From: Methylobacterium sp. J-030
Lineage (GTDB): Bacteria > Pseudomonadota > Alphaproteobacteria > Rhizobiales > Beijerinckiaceae
Direction: 5' to 3'
NCBI RefSeq assembly: GCF_022829545.1
Contig: NZ_JAKSYM010000376.1
Coordinates: 17,065-81,064, forward strand
DNA length: 64,000 nucleotides
Below the pieces are notes generated by a model. It saw only the letters and a program-made list of their open reading frames with translations, searched no databases and was not told where the DNA came from. This document shows, in pieces, positions 8,421-17,823 of the stretch (its first letter is position 1; each line of letters starts with the position of its first letter). The translations under genes were made by a program, and so were the position numbers.

Positions 8421-8756
8421 GGTGATGCCGTGGCGGGCGAAGAACCGCGACAGCCCGCTCGTGCTGGTGGTCACGCCCCACGCAGCCAAGACGTCGCGCA
8501 ACTCGTGAAGGAAGAGCTGCGGCCCTTCCTCGTAGATCGACAGGATCAGATCGGCCTGCGCCTCGATCGCCTGCGAGCGCTGATCGCCACCCCGGGCACG
8601 CGGGGCGATCTGCCCCTCCTGCCGGACCCGCGCCGCCCAGCGGCTGGCGCTCGATACGCTCACCCCGAAACGGGCCGCCGCTCCATGGCAGGAGGCGCCG
8701 TCAGCCAAAGCCGCGACAACGCGCTCCCGCAGATCGATCGACAGGGCTGATGGCAT
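8373..8756 (-). CDS. IS630-family transposase OrfA (helix-turn-helix half)
   Basis: The DNA-binding N-terminal half of an IS630 transposase. It begins MPSALSIDLRERVVAALADG and contains a helix-turn-helix (CHGAAARFGVSVSSASRW), then GLSRFFARHGITRKKG. The run AAAAAGG at the RKKG codons is a slippery site where a -1 shift leads into OrfB, the usual expression mode of this group. The element's outer end lies at about 8822, with sequence gcaccgctc next to a TA target dinucleotide at 8823-8824. Confidence 0.8.
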   Translation of the reverse strand: MPSALSIDLRERVVAALADGASCHGAAARFGVSVSSASRWAARVRQEGQIAPRARGGDQRSQAIEAQADLILSIYEEGPQLFLHELRDVLAAWGVTTSTSGLSRFFARHGITRKKGLSTRLSRSGRT

Positions 8757-8850
8757 CGGCGAGCTCCTCAGCCAACCAACCGCTCAGCCTCATCCCCGTT
8801 GCAAACCGAACGGGCACCGCTCTAAGCACAATTCAACCCAGCGATGAGCC

Positions 8851-9471
8851 TCATTTTTTAGGAAACTTGAGATTGGGTAGGTTAGCCGGTGGGGACTCCA
8901 GTCCTGTCCTTACGTCTGAATCGAGTGCGTTCCAAGTATCCACGAGCGCCTTGTAATGTGTCTTGTATGCCACCAGCACCCGCTCGATCTCGGAGGCGGT
9001 AGGAATCGACGACGCTGCATAATACTCGGGCTTGCTGATCTTGCTTCTTAAAATTTGTGACGTTATATCTTCATTTATTATAACCAGGCGGTCGGTACTG
9101 CCCTGCAATAAACCAGATATTTCCTCAAGTTGTTCCGCAAATCCACATAGTTGCCGTTTGTAGGTATGAAACATCCACAGGTCAATCTTATATCCTTCAG
9201 CCATTCCCATGCGACGGCTCCCTTTTTGGCGGTATAGTTCTAATAGCAACAGATCTCTGTGCTTACCTTTGATCGGACCGATCGAAGAAGGCACAACTCT
9301 TAGATCAGAGTCGTTCGACGTCCAAGCCAACTTGCGATATGCCGGCTCGGAGAACCACACAAGCGAGGCAAATTGATCGGGCTCTGCAGGTCTTCAGGGT
9401 GAAACAGACGCATCGAGAACAAAGATGGCAAGCTCGTCAAGGTAAGGTATCTATACTTTGCTGACACTGGG
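8851..9471 (-). pseudogene. Unknown gene with a frameshift near its N-terminus
   Basis: The main minus frame, open from about 9400 and listed from a GTG at 9360, gives about 170 residues including KGKHRDLLLLELYRQKGSRR and WMFHTYKRQLCGFAEQLEEI, with an acidic/helical C-terminus ending LPNLKFPKK. Upstream, another frame (about 9471 to 9385) reads VSAKYRYLTLTSLPSLFSMR and LFHPEDLQ, which joins well to EPDQFASLVWFSEPAYRKLA in the main frame. I infer one gene of about 205 residues broken by a frameshift near 9395. No family is recognised. The DNA is less GC-rich than average. It could instead be a shorter intact gene starting at the GTG. Confidence 0.45.
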
Positions 9472-9887
9472 TGCCTTGATCGATTGAGGACCAAGATTGA
9501 AGGCCGAGCCAAAGCAATTGTTCTCAGCTCGGGAAAGCGCTATGATGCTCGCACCCCGCTCAGATGCCGGCACCATCCCGGCTGAGCGCACCGAGATCGC
9601 CCACAGCTCTAGGTTTATGGTCGCGGTATATAGTGTGACGGGTAGAGCCTGGGGCATTTCGACTCACTCGTCTAGGCTTGGAAGACACGTTCATAGGGCC
9701 GTGAGGCTGCGAAAGGTCTTTAGACAACGGGTAAGGCTGAGGTTTTCACGAACGAAGGTAGGTACGCGCGGAGCTGTTCATTCGTGCCGTAAGGGCAGCG
9801 CTAGACTGTGGCGTCCGGTAGCGCCGGGAATTTCATGTTGGGCCGTCGGAGTCGGAGCGCTGAGCTCAGACCGGCGTCGTCTTTAGC
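9472..9887. other. Intergenic before the IS stack
   Basis: No convincing gene. Open frames on both strands (9497-9886 plus, 9451-9657 minus) lack motifs and have low-complexity composition. This is the left flank of the triple IS insertion. Confidence 0.35.
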
Positions 9888-9891
9888 CTAG

Positions 9892-11304
9892 CACTACCTG
9901 GGCACTTTGAGGGGCGGTGGGCGTTTTGATCCTGCGGTAGCACTGCGGGAGACGGATATGGGTGAGAGATCGTCGGGGCCGGACCTCGATGTATGGCTGG
10001 CCCCGTTTCTGGCTACGATGGGGCGCAAGACGCGGCGCACCTGGGCGCCGCTGTACCTGCGCGGCCTGCTCGGTCCCGGTGATCGCAAGAGCCTGCAGCC
10101 GATGGCGGCTCGCCTCGGATTGCCGGGCCACGACCAACTGCAACACTTCATCGCCAGCCCGGCCTGGGACGACAGCCCGCTTTGGACAGAACTGGCCCGC
10201 TCCGCGGACCGGCTGGTCGGCGGATCCGATGCCTGCCTGGTGATCGACGACACGGCCCTGCCGAAGAAGGGCACGCACTCGGTGGGCGTGGCGCGCCAGT
10301 ACTGTGGCGCGCTCGGCAAGAAGGCCAATTGCCAGTCGCTCGTCTCGCTCACCGTGGCGCGGGGCGAGGTGCCCGTGCCGGTCGCCCTGCGCCTGTTCCT
10401 GCCGGAGGAGTGGCTCGCTGACCCGACGCGGTGTGAGAGGTCGGGCGTACCCGAAGCGGCGCTCGTGCCGCAGAGCAAAGGCGAGATCGCGCTGAGCGAA
10501 CTCGACCGCCTGCGCGCCGAGGGCGTCCGCTTCGGTGTGGTGCTGGCCGATGCCGGCTATGGCTGTAGCGCCGTGTTCCGGCATGGCCTCAACGCGCGCG
10601 GACTGGCCTGGGCGGTAGGGATCGCCAAGAATCAGAAAGTCTACGATCCCGGCGTGCGGCTGGTGGAGCCGGGCGGGCGGGCGCGCAAACTCGTGCCGGA
10701 TCAGGAGCCGCGGGAGGCCGAGGCGGTTCTGGCCGCGCTGCCCTGGCGGCGCGTGACGTGGGGGCAAGGCACGAAGGGCGCGCTCTCGGCCCGGTTCGCC
10801 ATGGTCCGCGTGCGGGTGGGCGAGGGCCTGGTCTGGGCCAACAACCGCCATCTGCCAGGCGACGAGGTCTGGCTGGTGGGCGAGTGGCGCGCCTCGGGCG
10901 AGCGCAAGTTCTACCTATCCAACCTGCCGCCCCGCACGACCCGGCGCGCCCTGGCCGGCACGATCAAGGCGCGCTGGGTCTGCGAGCAGGCCCACCAGCA
11001 GCTCAAGGAGGAACTCGGCCTCGACCACTTCGAGGGCCGCTCCTGGACCGGCCTGCACCGGCACGCGCTGATGACGTGCATCGCCTGCGCCTACCTGCAG
11101 CATCTGCGCCTTGCTCGGCCCGAACGAGCGGGTCGGGGGGAAAAAGGTGGCTGGCTTCCGAGGACCGCCGCCGTCTCCGAGCTTGCGGGCCGTGCGTCAG
11201 GCCATCATCGGCCGACTGTTCGTGGTGCTCATCCCGCCCGTACGATGCCCGCACTGCCGGCGCCACTTCCGGCTGCCATCTGACCTCAAAGTGCCCAGGT
11301 AGTG
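9892..11304 (+). mobile_element. IS701-family insertion sequence, complete ends
   Basis: Perfect 21-bp terminal inverted repeats are seen: cactacctgggcactttgag plus g at 9892-9912, and its complement at 11284-11304. Both ends are bordered by CTAG (9888-9891 and 11305-11308), matching the YTAR target duplication known for IS701. The element is 1413 bp. Its transposase gene is frameshifted near the 3' end. The right CTAG contains the TA into which the next IS630 element inserted. Confidence 0.85.
9958..11283 (+). CDS. IS701-family transposase, frameshifted near C-terminus
   Basis: DDE transposase of IS701. The core is seen as CLVIDDTALPKKGTHSVGVA (first Asp), FGVVLADAGYG (second Asp), and QAHQQLKEELGLDHFEGRSW (Glu). 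I chose ATG at 9958, with GGGAGA six bases upstream. The first frame is good to about CAYLQHLRLA (about 11110). After that the family-like C-terminus (GPPPSPSLRAVRQAIIGRLF and a CPHC motif) continues in the next frame to 11302, so a one-base indel or shift occurs near 11110-11150, where the run GGGGGGAAAAAG is found. Whether this is inactivating or a programmed slip cannot be told from sequence. Confidence 0.8.
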   Translation: MGERSSGPDLDVWLAPFLATMGRKTRRTWAPLYLRGLLGPGDRKSLQPMAARLGLPGHDQLQHFIASPAWDDSPLWTELARSADRLVGGSDACLVIDDTALPKKGTHSVGVARQYCGALGKKANCQSLVSLTVARGEVPVPVALRLFLPEEWLADPTRCERSGVPEAALVPQSKGEIALSELDRLRAEGVRFGVVLADAGYGCSAVFRHGLNARGLAWAVGIAKNQKVYDPGVRLVEPGGRARKLVPDQEPREAEAVLAALPWRRVTWGQGTKGALSARFAMVRVRVGEGLVWANNRHLPGDEVWLVGEWRASGERKFYLSNLPPRTTRRALAGTIKARWVCEQAHQQLKEELGLDHFEGRSWTGLHRHALMTCIACAYLQHLRLARPERAGRGEKGGWLPRTAAVSELAGRASGHHRPTVRGAHPARTMPALPAPLPAAI

Positions 11305-11320
11305 CTAGAGCATTTTCGGT

Positions 11321-11962
11321 TTAATCGGGGTCGTACCCTGCGGCGGCGAAGAAGTTAGCGCACTCGTCGGGCGTGACGGCTTCGACGAGCCGCCCGATCG
11401 CAGTCCAGAGCCCTTCGCGCGTGCGCTCGGCGGCCTTGCGCAGCCCCGCTTTGAGCTTGGAGAACGCCATCTCGATCGGGTTGAAGTCCGGGCTGTAGGG
11501 CGGCAGGAACAGCAGCCGCGCGCCCGCGGCCTCGATGGCTGCGCGCACCGCCGGGCCCTTGTGGCTGCCGAGGTTGTCCATGACCACGACGTCGCCGGGG
11601 GTAAGCTCGGGCACCAAGACCCGATCGACGTAGGCCTGGAAGGCGTCGCGGTTGATCGGCCCGTCGAGCACGAAGGGCGCGGCGATGCCCGACAGGCGCA
11701 GGCCCGCCACCAGGGTCGTGGTCTTCCAATGCCCGTGCGGGATCGGCGAACGTAGACGCTCGCCCCTGGCACAGCGCCCGCGCGTGCGGGCCATGTTGGT
11801 GGCCGTCCACGTCTCGTCGAGGAACACCAGCCGGGCGGGGTCGAGGTCGGGCTGGCTCTCGAACCACGCTTCCCGGGCAGCCTTCACGTCCGGGCGGTCC
11901 TGCTCGCTGGCGTGGGCCGTCTTTTTTTGTATGTGAGGTCGCGCGCGTCGAGGAAGGCCCAC
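11321..11962 (-). CDS. IS630-family transposase OrfB
   Basis: Catalytic half of the transposase. The DDE triad lies in LVFLDETWTATNMARTRG, DVVVMDNLGSHKGP and SPDFNPIEMAFSKLKAG, and the C-terminus ECANFFAAAGYDPD is the usual complete end. It is read by a frameshift from OrfA at the A7 run (TTTTTTT on the plus strand at about 11921-11927). The gene is intact. Confidence 0.85.
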   Translation of the reverse strand: MGLPRRARPHIQKKTAHASEQDRPDVKAAREAWFESQPDLDPARLVFLDETWTATNMARTRGRCARGERLRSPIPHGHWKTTTLVAGLRLSGIAAPFVLDGPINRDAFQAYVDRVLVPELTPGDVVVMDNLGSHKGPAVRAAIEAAGARLLFLPPYSPDFNPIEMAFSKLKAGLRKAAERTREGLWTAIGRLVEAVTPDECANFFAAAGYDPD

Positions 11963-12264
11963 AGCGTGCCCACCCCAACCCTGAGGCCGTGCTCGTCTCG
12001 CAATCGGGCACGCATCTCCGCCAGAGTGATGTCGTCCTGCTCGTCGATCAGGGCGCGCAGGAAGGCCTCGTGCGGGTCGAGCTTGGAACGGCGGGCACGC
12101 CCCTGGGGGCGGGCGGCCACGCTGCCCGTCGTCGCGAGCGCCGCCATCCAGCGGATCGCGGTCGCCTTGCCGACCCCGAAGCGGGCGGCCGCCTGACGGC
12201 GCGAGGTCGCCGCAGCCGAGGTCACGACCCGCTCGCGCAGATCCAGGCTGTAGGGGCGGCCCAT
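11884..12264 (-). CDS. IS630-family transposase OrfA
   Basis: DNA-binding half. It starts with ATG at 12264 (MGRPYSLDLRERVVTS), carries a helix-turn-helix (RQAAARFGVGKATAIRWM), and then RLRDEHGLRVGVGTLWAFLD. The A7 slippery run near 11924 at the YKKR codons joins it to OrfB. An earlier in-frame codon at 12327 exists but lies in the leader and is unlikely to be used. Confidence 0.85.
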   Translation of the reverse strand: MGRPYSLDLRERVVTSAAATSRRQAAARFGVGKATAIRWMAALATTGSVAARPQGRARRSKLDPHEAFLRALIDEQDDITLAEMRARLRDEHGLRVGVGTLWAFLDARDLTYKKRRPTPASRTART

Positions 12265-12357
12265 GCTTCGCTCCGCGTCCAAAGCGGGCAGTGAATCACC
12301 CACCGCCTGCCGCGTGAACCCCGCCACGCCGACTCAGCCCAAACCGAAAACGCTCTA

Positions 12358-13220
12358 GAGGCTGTTATGGACCTGGGTCGGGCTGATGCTCAGATGAGCA
12401 TGGATGAGCCCGACCCGCAAGCCGTATCCGTCCGATGTTTCCGATGAGGAGTGGGCGCTGGTCGCGCCCTACCTGACGCTGCTGCGTGAGGATGCCGGTC
12501 AGCGCGAGCACGCGTTGCGCGCGGTGTTCAACGGGCTGCGCTACGTCGTCAGGAGCGGCTGCCCGTGGCGGCTGATGCCCCACGACCTGCCGCCCTGGTT
12601 TGCCGTGTATCAGCAGGCCCAGCGTTGGCTGGCTGCCGGCTGTTTAGAGCAACTGGCCGAGGATCTGCGGGCGGTGCTGCGCATGGCCGCGGGTCGGGCG
12701 CCGGAGCCGAGCGCGGCCGTGTTCGACAGCCGGACCTTGCGCTCCTCGCCCGAGAGCGGCGAACGAGCCGGCTACGATGGGGCCAAGCGCAAGAAGGGCT
12801 CGAAGCTGCACATCGCGGTGGATACGCTCGGTCACCTCCTGGCGCTGCACGTTACGCCCGCCGATGCCGATGATCGGGCTCAGGTCGGTCGGCTGGCCAA
12901 GGCCGTGCAGGCGGCCACCGGCGAGAACGTCGAAGTCGCCTTCGTCGATCAGGGCTACACGGGCGAGAAGCCAGCCGCGGCAGCCCGCGCGCACGGCATC
13001 GAACTGGAGGTGGTGAAGCTGCCCGAGGCTAAGCGCGGCTTCGTGCTGCTCCCACGCCGCTGGGTCGTCGAGCGCTCCTTTGCCTGGGCCACGCGCTTCC
13101 GCAGGCTCGTCAAAGATTACGAGCGCTATGCCAGCACCCTGGCAGACCTCCACCTCGTCGCCTTCGTCTGCCTCATGATCAAACAGGCCGCTCAACTCGC
13201 AACAGGTCCATAACAGCCTC
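12358..13220 (+). mobile_element. IS5-family (IS427-like) insertion sequence, complete ends
   Basis: Inverted repeats gaggctgttatggacctg (12358-12375) and its exact complement (13203-13220), 18 bp, flanked by TA on both sides (12356-12357 and 13221-13222). It encodes one transposase. The left TA is shared with the right target repeat of the IS630 element. Confidence 0.85.
12404..13213 (+). CDS. IS5-family transposase
   Basis: A 269-residue DDE transposase of the IS5/IS1031-IS427 type. An N-terminal DUF4096-like region (MSPTRKPYPSDVSDEEWALV, then GCPWRLMPHDLPPW) is followed by the catalytic DSRT, the KKGSKLHIAVDTLGH segment, DQGYTG for the second Asp, and RRWVVERSFAWATRFRRLVK for the Glu. The gene appears complete and could be active, and both ends of the element are intact. 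Confidence 0.9.
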   Translation: MSPTRKPYPSDVSDEEWALVAPYLTLLREDAGQREHALRAVFNGLRYVVRSGCPWRLMPHDLPPWFAVYQQAQRWLAAGCLEQLAEDLRAVLRMAAGRAPEPSAAVFDSRTLRSSPESGERAGYDGAKRKKGSKLHIAVDTLGHLLALHVTPADADDRAQVGRLAKAVQAATGENVEVAFVDQGYTGEKPAAAARAHGIELEVVKLPEAKRGFVLLPRRWVVERSFAWATRFRRLVKDYERYASTLADLHLVAFVCLMIKQAAQLATGP

Positions 13221-13278
13221 TAAGAGTTACTCCCAAGAAGCTAACTCGCGACGTCGGTCAGACCACAAAACTTAAGAA

Positions 13279-14415
13279 TTAATTTGTCAGCTTTGCCCGA
13301 CTCCGATGCAAAAATACGTTAGAGACACGATGGATATAAAGTGACAAGAAGTGTCGTGGCCTGCCTTTAAAAACGTCAAAGTAGTAGCTTGCAACATTTT
13401 TTAATCCGTAGCGAGACTCAACGTCCATCGCGGCATTTTGAGCTATCCTGCGGCTCAAGTGTCTATCCAATAGCAAACGCTCGAGGCATTGTTGCCACTC
13501 TTCTCGACCATCTCCAGCAAGCAGGCCACACTTGCCATTTACGACAGTATTGCTATACGGAACACGATTCGAATAAATACCAGGTATGCCGGCGGAAGCA
13601 TAAGTACGGTATTTATTATTAGTCTTTGACCTCCTGAATCTCGACTCCGCGAGCGGCGCTATCCCAACATCCCAGTCCCTGGAAAGTAGCAATTTGTAGA
13701 AATTTTCGAGACCGTCGACTTTTTCGAATGTCCGATAGCGCGGATGATGGGCGATGTGGTCGATCCTATGATCGATCGTCTCGAGATACAGATTAGGAAA
13801 TTTTTCTAAAAGGGAAGGAAGCGCGTCGCCAAGTAAATCGAGGTCATCTTGACGAGCACCACTTGCCGCATATCCTATGCGCAATTCGTCGTCGCTCTTA
13901 TCGATCACTGCAGAATATTTTAACGACTTAATGCGCTCGAAATCGGCGGCCGCCGATACAATCTCGACATTTCGTGATATTTTAGAAAATCTATCTTTGA
14001 CAAGATCCGAATATACTAGAACCCTGGACGATATCGCGACCATCTTTCGTATGTTTTCAAGAGCATTGATTGACTCATAATGCCGTCTAATTTCGTCATT
14101 AGCCGGCAAATCGTCTAATAATCCTTGTATATCATCGTCGGTAATATAGATGACGGTTTTCCCGGCATTGGAGGCCTGCAAAGCTAAATCGGCCACTCGG
14201 TCTGTAGCGCCTCTGAGTATCATCACAACATCGGACCAGCGCCAAAAATCACCTTCTGGGAGATTGAATTCACCGCGTATCTCGTAACTTATCTTGCCTT
14301 GCGAAGAAAGATAGTTGAGCGGCAATTCTAAACAAATCTCGGCAGAAGGCGTGTTTTCTCCATCAGAGATCGCGAGCACCCTAATAGGTACATATTTCTT
14401 AAATGTCGGAAACAT
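13279..14415 (-). CDS. Glycosyltransferase, GT-B fold (family 1/4-like)
   Basis: A 378-residue soluble protein. It starts with MFPTFKKYVPIRVLAISDGE, with ATG at 14415 preceded by AGAAGG. SRVLVYSDLVKDRF lies at the end of the N-terminal Rossmann domain, as in GT4 enzymes. A second domain begins LRIGYAASGARQDDLDLL. The donor-site region KTNNKYRTYASAGIPGIYSN matches the ExxxK/E-type loop of GT4 proteins that recognise the nucleotide-sugar. No signal peptide or membrane span is seen, so it acts in the cytoplasm. It is AT-richer than the genome. The adjacent gene makes or modifies a nucleotide sugar, which suggests they belong to the same polysaccharide cluster. Donor and acceptor are unknown. Confidence 0.75.
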   Translation of the reverse strand: MFPTFKKYVPIRVLAISDGENTPSAEICLELPLNYLSSQGKISYEIRGEFNLPEGDFWRWSDVVMILRGATDRVADLALQASNAGKTVIYITDDDIQGLLDDLPANDEIRRHYESINALENIRKMVAISSRVLVYSDLVKDRFSKISRNVEIVSAAADFERIKSLKYSAVIDKSDDELRIGYAASGARQDDLDLLGDALPSLLEKFPNLYLETIDHRIDHIAHHPRYRTFEKVDGLENFYKLLLSRDWDVGIAPLAESRFRRSKTNNKYRTYASAGIPGIYSNRVPYSNTVVNGKCGLLAGDGREEWQQCLERLLLDRHLSRRIAQNAAMDVESRYGLKNVASYYFDVFKGRPRHFLSLYIHRVSNVFLHRSRAKLTN

Positions 14416-14974
14416 TGACCGCACCTTCTAACATGCTTTTATAGACACCTAAGATCCCCATTCATGACGGGCTCAAATTGAAAAAGCAAATCCCTGAGGA
14501 GGTCCTAGATGCAATTACCGCAAATGTATCGCTAGTGTCTGGCGTCCATCCGCCCCGAATATTAGGGTAAGCTCTCTGCTTAACCACGCCGAGATTCGGG
14601 ATCGAATTGGTAATATCAAGCGAGGCTCCCCTTTGGGATTGCACAAGCGGCTAAAATCGTCGATCGACCTGCCGGCCCCATTTGCGTGCAAGTACGGCTG
14701 TTCACTGGAGTGCTCCCTGATCGTTCAACCTGCGGCTCTGGATTGCCCCGCTCGGCAAGCCGCGCTTGGACAGAAACGGTGCGGAGCAGGCACAGCTCGC
14801 CCGGGGGTGGCGCCATCTGCTGGGCAATGGATCTCTCCTAACAACGTTGAATGGGCAGTCGATCCGGCCGCCTCTCGTTCGAAGCAGCAAAATGCTACGT
14901 TGATCAATTCTAGGATTTGAGGCGCGTCTCCGCGGCCTTTTACAGAACATCTCGCACTGTTCCTTAGTTAGCAG
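14416..14974. other. Intergenic, no gene seen
   Basis: No coding frame with family motifs is visible on either strand. The segment 14630-14860 is GC-rich between two AT-richer genes and may be old IS debris, but I could not match it to a family. Confidence 0.35.
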
Positions 14975-16573
14975 TTATTCGAAATAGCCGACGATGCACG
15001 ATATGACGCGCTGTATCTCATGATGCGAATGATTAATCGATAAAGGCAGGCTAAGAGTTTGGGCGCATATTTCTTCTGCGACTGGAAACGCCCCCCTTAC
15101 CCACCGTCCCGCGTAAGCTGGCTGCAAATGGATTGGCACCGGATAATGTTGATTTGTACCAATACCTTTTGCGGCCAAAAAATCCCTCAAGTCATCTCTG
15201 TCGCCTTCCACAATACGGATTCCATATACATGCCATACGGGCTCAGCATACGGTTTCGGAGTGGGAAGAACGATCTGACTTAGCCGGCAGAGACCTTCTT
15301 GATACATTTGAGCGAGCTGGCTCCGCTTTTTATTTTCTTCATCAAGCTTGCGCAGCTTCATTGACAATACAGCTGCTTGAACCGTATCAAGTCTGCTGTT
15401 CTGGCCGATCAACCTATGATCGTACTTGCGGAATGCGCCATAGTTTCCGAGGGATCTAATTCTGTTGGCGACGCTTTCGTCTCGCAGTACGACAGCACCA
15501 CCATCGCCGACACATCCCAAATTTTTTGTAGGATAGAAACTGAAAGCTGCCGCATGACCAAGCGATCCGCATTTCTTATTCTTGTACGATGCGCCATGGG
15601 CCTGGGCGGCATCTTCAAGAATAAATACTCCGAACTCCTCAGCGATTTCTTGAATTGCGTCCATATCAACCGGATGACCATATAGATGAACCGGCATCAC
15701 TGCCTTTGTATTAGGGGTTATTGCTTTATGCACAAGCTTCGTATCAAGCAAGGCAGTTTCGGGGTCTACATCGACGAGGACCGGAGTGGCGCCAACTGAC
15801 TCGACGGCAAAAGCGGAAGCGATGAAGCTATGCGCAGGCACAATCACTTCATCCCCCTTTCCGATCCCCCACGCCCGCAGTGTGAGCGACAATGCGTCGA
15901 AACCGTTGGCTACCCCAACAGCGAACGGAGACTCGCAGTAGCTTGCGAACTGAGCCTCAAAATCCGCAAGGATTGGTCCGCCGACGTACAAACCCGATTC
16001 AATTACCCGTGAAATAGCTTCTTTGGTCTTATAGTTAGTTTCACGGCTCCCGTCCAGAGAGATAAATTCGATTGGCTTGTTTCCCTCATTATTGGCTTGC
16101 CATAAAATAAATTGATCATAATTTCTAATGTAATCGTGCTCGTCATATTCTTCGCTGGCCAAAACGAGCAATACACAGTCGTCTGTAAAGTCCTTTAAAT
16201 CACGCCAGCATCCTGGGGGTACGATAACAGCTTTTCTGTAATCCTTAAGCTTGATCGAGTCTTTTTTCGAACTCTTCGAGATTTCTAATGTGACCTCTCC
16301 TTTAAGGCAAACAAAGCATTGGACGAGGCTTTTATGAGCGTGCCCGCCTCTCTGCGCGTCTTTCGGAAGATCGGTTAAAAAATAAATCCGCTTCACAGCG
16401 AAGCCGATTTGCTTCGATGCCTCAAGAACGCCGAGGTTCCCCTGTGTACTGACTATCATTTGGGCGTCTACAATCTTGATAATGTCAAAGCTCTCCTTGT
16501 CAGTGCATTCACCGGGCCTCGATTGCTCATTGCTTTCCGGCGTATTATTGGCCTGCGTCAGCGTCGTCGTCAT
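14975..16573 (-). CDS. Fused sugar-nucleotide 3,4-ketoisomerase (FdtA/WxcM-like) and DegT aminotransferase
   Basis: A 532-residue bifunctional protein. Residues about 30-165 form a cupin of the FdtA/QdtA/WxcM type, which isomerises dTDP-4-keto-6-deoxyglucose to the 3-keto sugar; the catalytic pair is His78 and His80 in RGGHAHK. Residues about 168-530 form a DegT/DnrJ/EryC1/StrS aminotransferase that would aminate C3, with EDAAQAHG at 320-327 and the PLP lysine Lys350 in FSFYPTKNLG. Both activities are normally separate proteins (FdtA and FdtB). The start ATG at 16573 has GAGG upstream. The likely product is a 3-amino-3,6-dideoxyhexose such as Fuc3N or Qui3N; which epimer is not visible. No rmlA or rmlB for the dTDP precursor lies in the window. 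The gene is AT-rich. Confidence 0.88.
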   Translation of the reverse strand: MTTTLTQANNTPESNEQSRPGECTDKESFDIIKIVDAQMIVSTQGNLGVLEASKQIGFAVKRIYFLTDLPKDAQRGGHAHKSLVQCFVCLKGEVTLEISKSSKKDSIKLKDYRKAVIVPPGCWRDLKDFTDDCVLLVLASEEYDEHDYIRNYDQFILWQANNEGNKPIEFISLDGSRETNYKTKEAISRVIESGLYVGGPILADFEAQFASYCESPFAVGVANGFDALSLTLRAWGIGKGDEVIVPAHSFIASAFAVESVGATPVLVDVDPETALLDTKLVHKAITPNTKAVMPVHLYGHPVDMDAIQEIAEEFGVFILEDAAQAHGASYKNKKCGSLGHAAAFSFYPTKNLGCVGDGGAVVLRDESVANRIRSLGNYGAFRKYDHRLIGQNSRLDTVQAAVLSMKLRKLDEENKKRSQLAQMYQEGLCRLSQIVLPTPKPYAEPVWHVYGIRIVEGDRDDLRDFLAAKGIGTNQHYPVPIHLQPAYAGRWVRGAFPVAEEICAQTLSLPLSINHSHHEIQRVISCIVGYFE

Positions 16574-17118
16574 TTTTGCCTCGTTCTTGGTGGATATCTC
16601 GCATCAATCGACTGGTGTAACCGAGTAGATTTCTGTGCTATTCAGCTGACGATCAGGTGATGCGATTGAATACAGCTCGTGTCGCTTTACCATCCACCAG
16701 CGTCTGCTGAACTGCTGATTACCTCGAACAGGAAGCCGCGCAACCCGGGCTACGGGTCTGCGTGCCCGGCGCGGTTTGCGCTGAACCTCAGATAGATGTA
16801 CCTTCGCGGCGTACAATCTGGCGGGCCAGCGACGCGGCTGCTCGGCCTGACGTCTACGCAAGGTCAGCGCCGCGGTATCTGCCCGTCATCGGCGCTCATG
16901 GGGGAAAGTAAGTAGCGCGCGGACGACGAGATGGCACACCAGCTTCGCCTTAATGCAGCAATTGGAATTCGATTGGGCGTGAGACCTCCCATTTCGGCGT
17001 GGGCAAATTCGCTCCTGTTCGAAAGGCCATGTGTCAGAGGTAGATGGGCCATATGGACGCAACGCTGTCGGACTCATGTCGTGCGAATTTCATTAGGCGC
17101 TCGTGGAAGCTGTTGCTA
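16574..17118. other. Intergenic, degraded DNA
   Basis: No gene is recognised. Short frames such as 16604-16861 minus and 16931-17044 plus have no motif. The right edge is the end of an IS630 relic at 17119. Confidence 0.35.
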
Positions 17119-17607
17119 GAGCGCTGTCCGATCGCGCTGAGGCGGCTGGGATTTTGGGGCGACCTGGATGTGAATTGATGCGTGGCTTTCCGAGGAGGAG
17201 AGCCGATGCCGTCTGCTCTGTCTGCCGTCCTGCGTGAACGTATGGTGGCCACGATCGACGATGAAGCCTCACGCCGGGAGGCAGCGCGGTGCTTCGCGGT
17301 CAGCCTGGCTAGCACGGTGAGCTGGCATGAAACTCTTTTGCAGGAGGGGCGCACGCAGGCCAAGCCGAGGCGCGGCGACCAGCGCTCGCACGCCACCGAG
17401 GCACAGGCCGATCTCGTCCGCCACACCTACAAGACGCAGCCTGGGCTGTTCCTGAGAGAGTTGCGCGCCCGGTCGGCCAAGCGTGGTCTGCAGGTAAGGG
17501 TGAGCAATCTGTCTCGCCACTTCAAACGCCACGGCATTACGCGCAAAGGAACATCGGCCACGCCGTAGAGCAGGAGCGCGAGGGCCTGAAGGCGGCCCGG
17601 CTATCCT
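17119..17607 (+). pseudogene. IS630-family relic: OrfA and start of OrfB
   Basis: The left end gagcgctgtccg at 17119, next to a TA, resembles the outer end of the IS630 element at 8.8 kb. OrfA (17206-17568) reads MPSALSAVLRERMVATIDDE with helix-turn-helix and FKRHGITRKG, homologous to the OrfA at 8373-8756. After a shift, OrfB begins HAVEQEREGLKAAR and then stops at about 17607. The whole DDE domain and right end are missing. Substitutions across OrfA show it is an old remnant. Confidence 0.75.
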
Positions 17608-17823
17608 AGCCGGACTCCTCCGTGAGGCCTGTTCCATTAGCAAATTCTTGGAGCCCCTGCCATCATTGATATAGCAATGGCGAGCCGCCCTGGAAGCCGG
17701 TATCGCAGCCACGACTTTGCCTCTAGCAGGATCGGGGATAGGGCTCATCGACGAGGAGCGACAGTGCCGATGTTCGGTAGCGTGGGGTGAACACTGCGCT
17801 CGTCGTTCGAAGTGAGGTTGCTT

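Larger units (their letters stand above)
11308..12355 (-). mobile_element. IS630-family insertion sequence, complete ends
   Basis: Inverted repeats gagcattttcggttt (11308-11322) and the complement of gagcgttttcggttt (12341-12355) match at 14 of 15 positions. TA dinucleotides flank both ends (11306-11307 and 12356-12357), the standard IS630 target duplication. The left TA lies in the right CTAG repeat of the IS701 element, and the right TA borders the next IS5 element. Confidence 0.85.
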
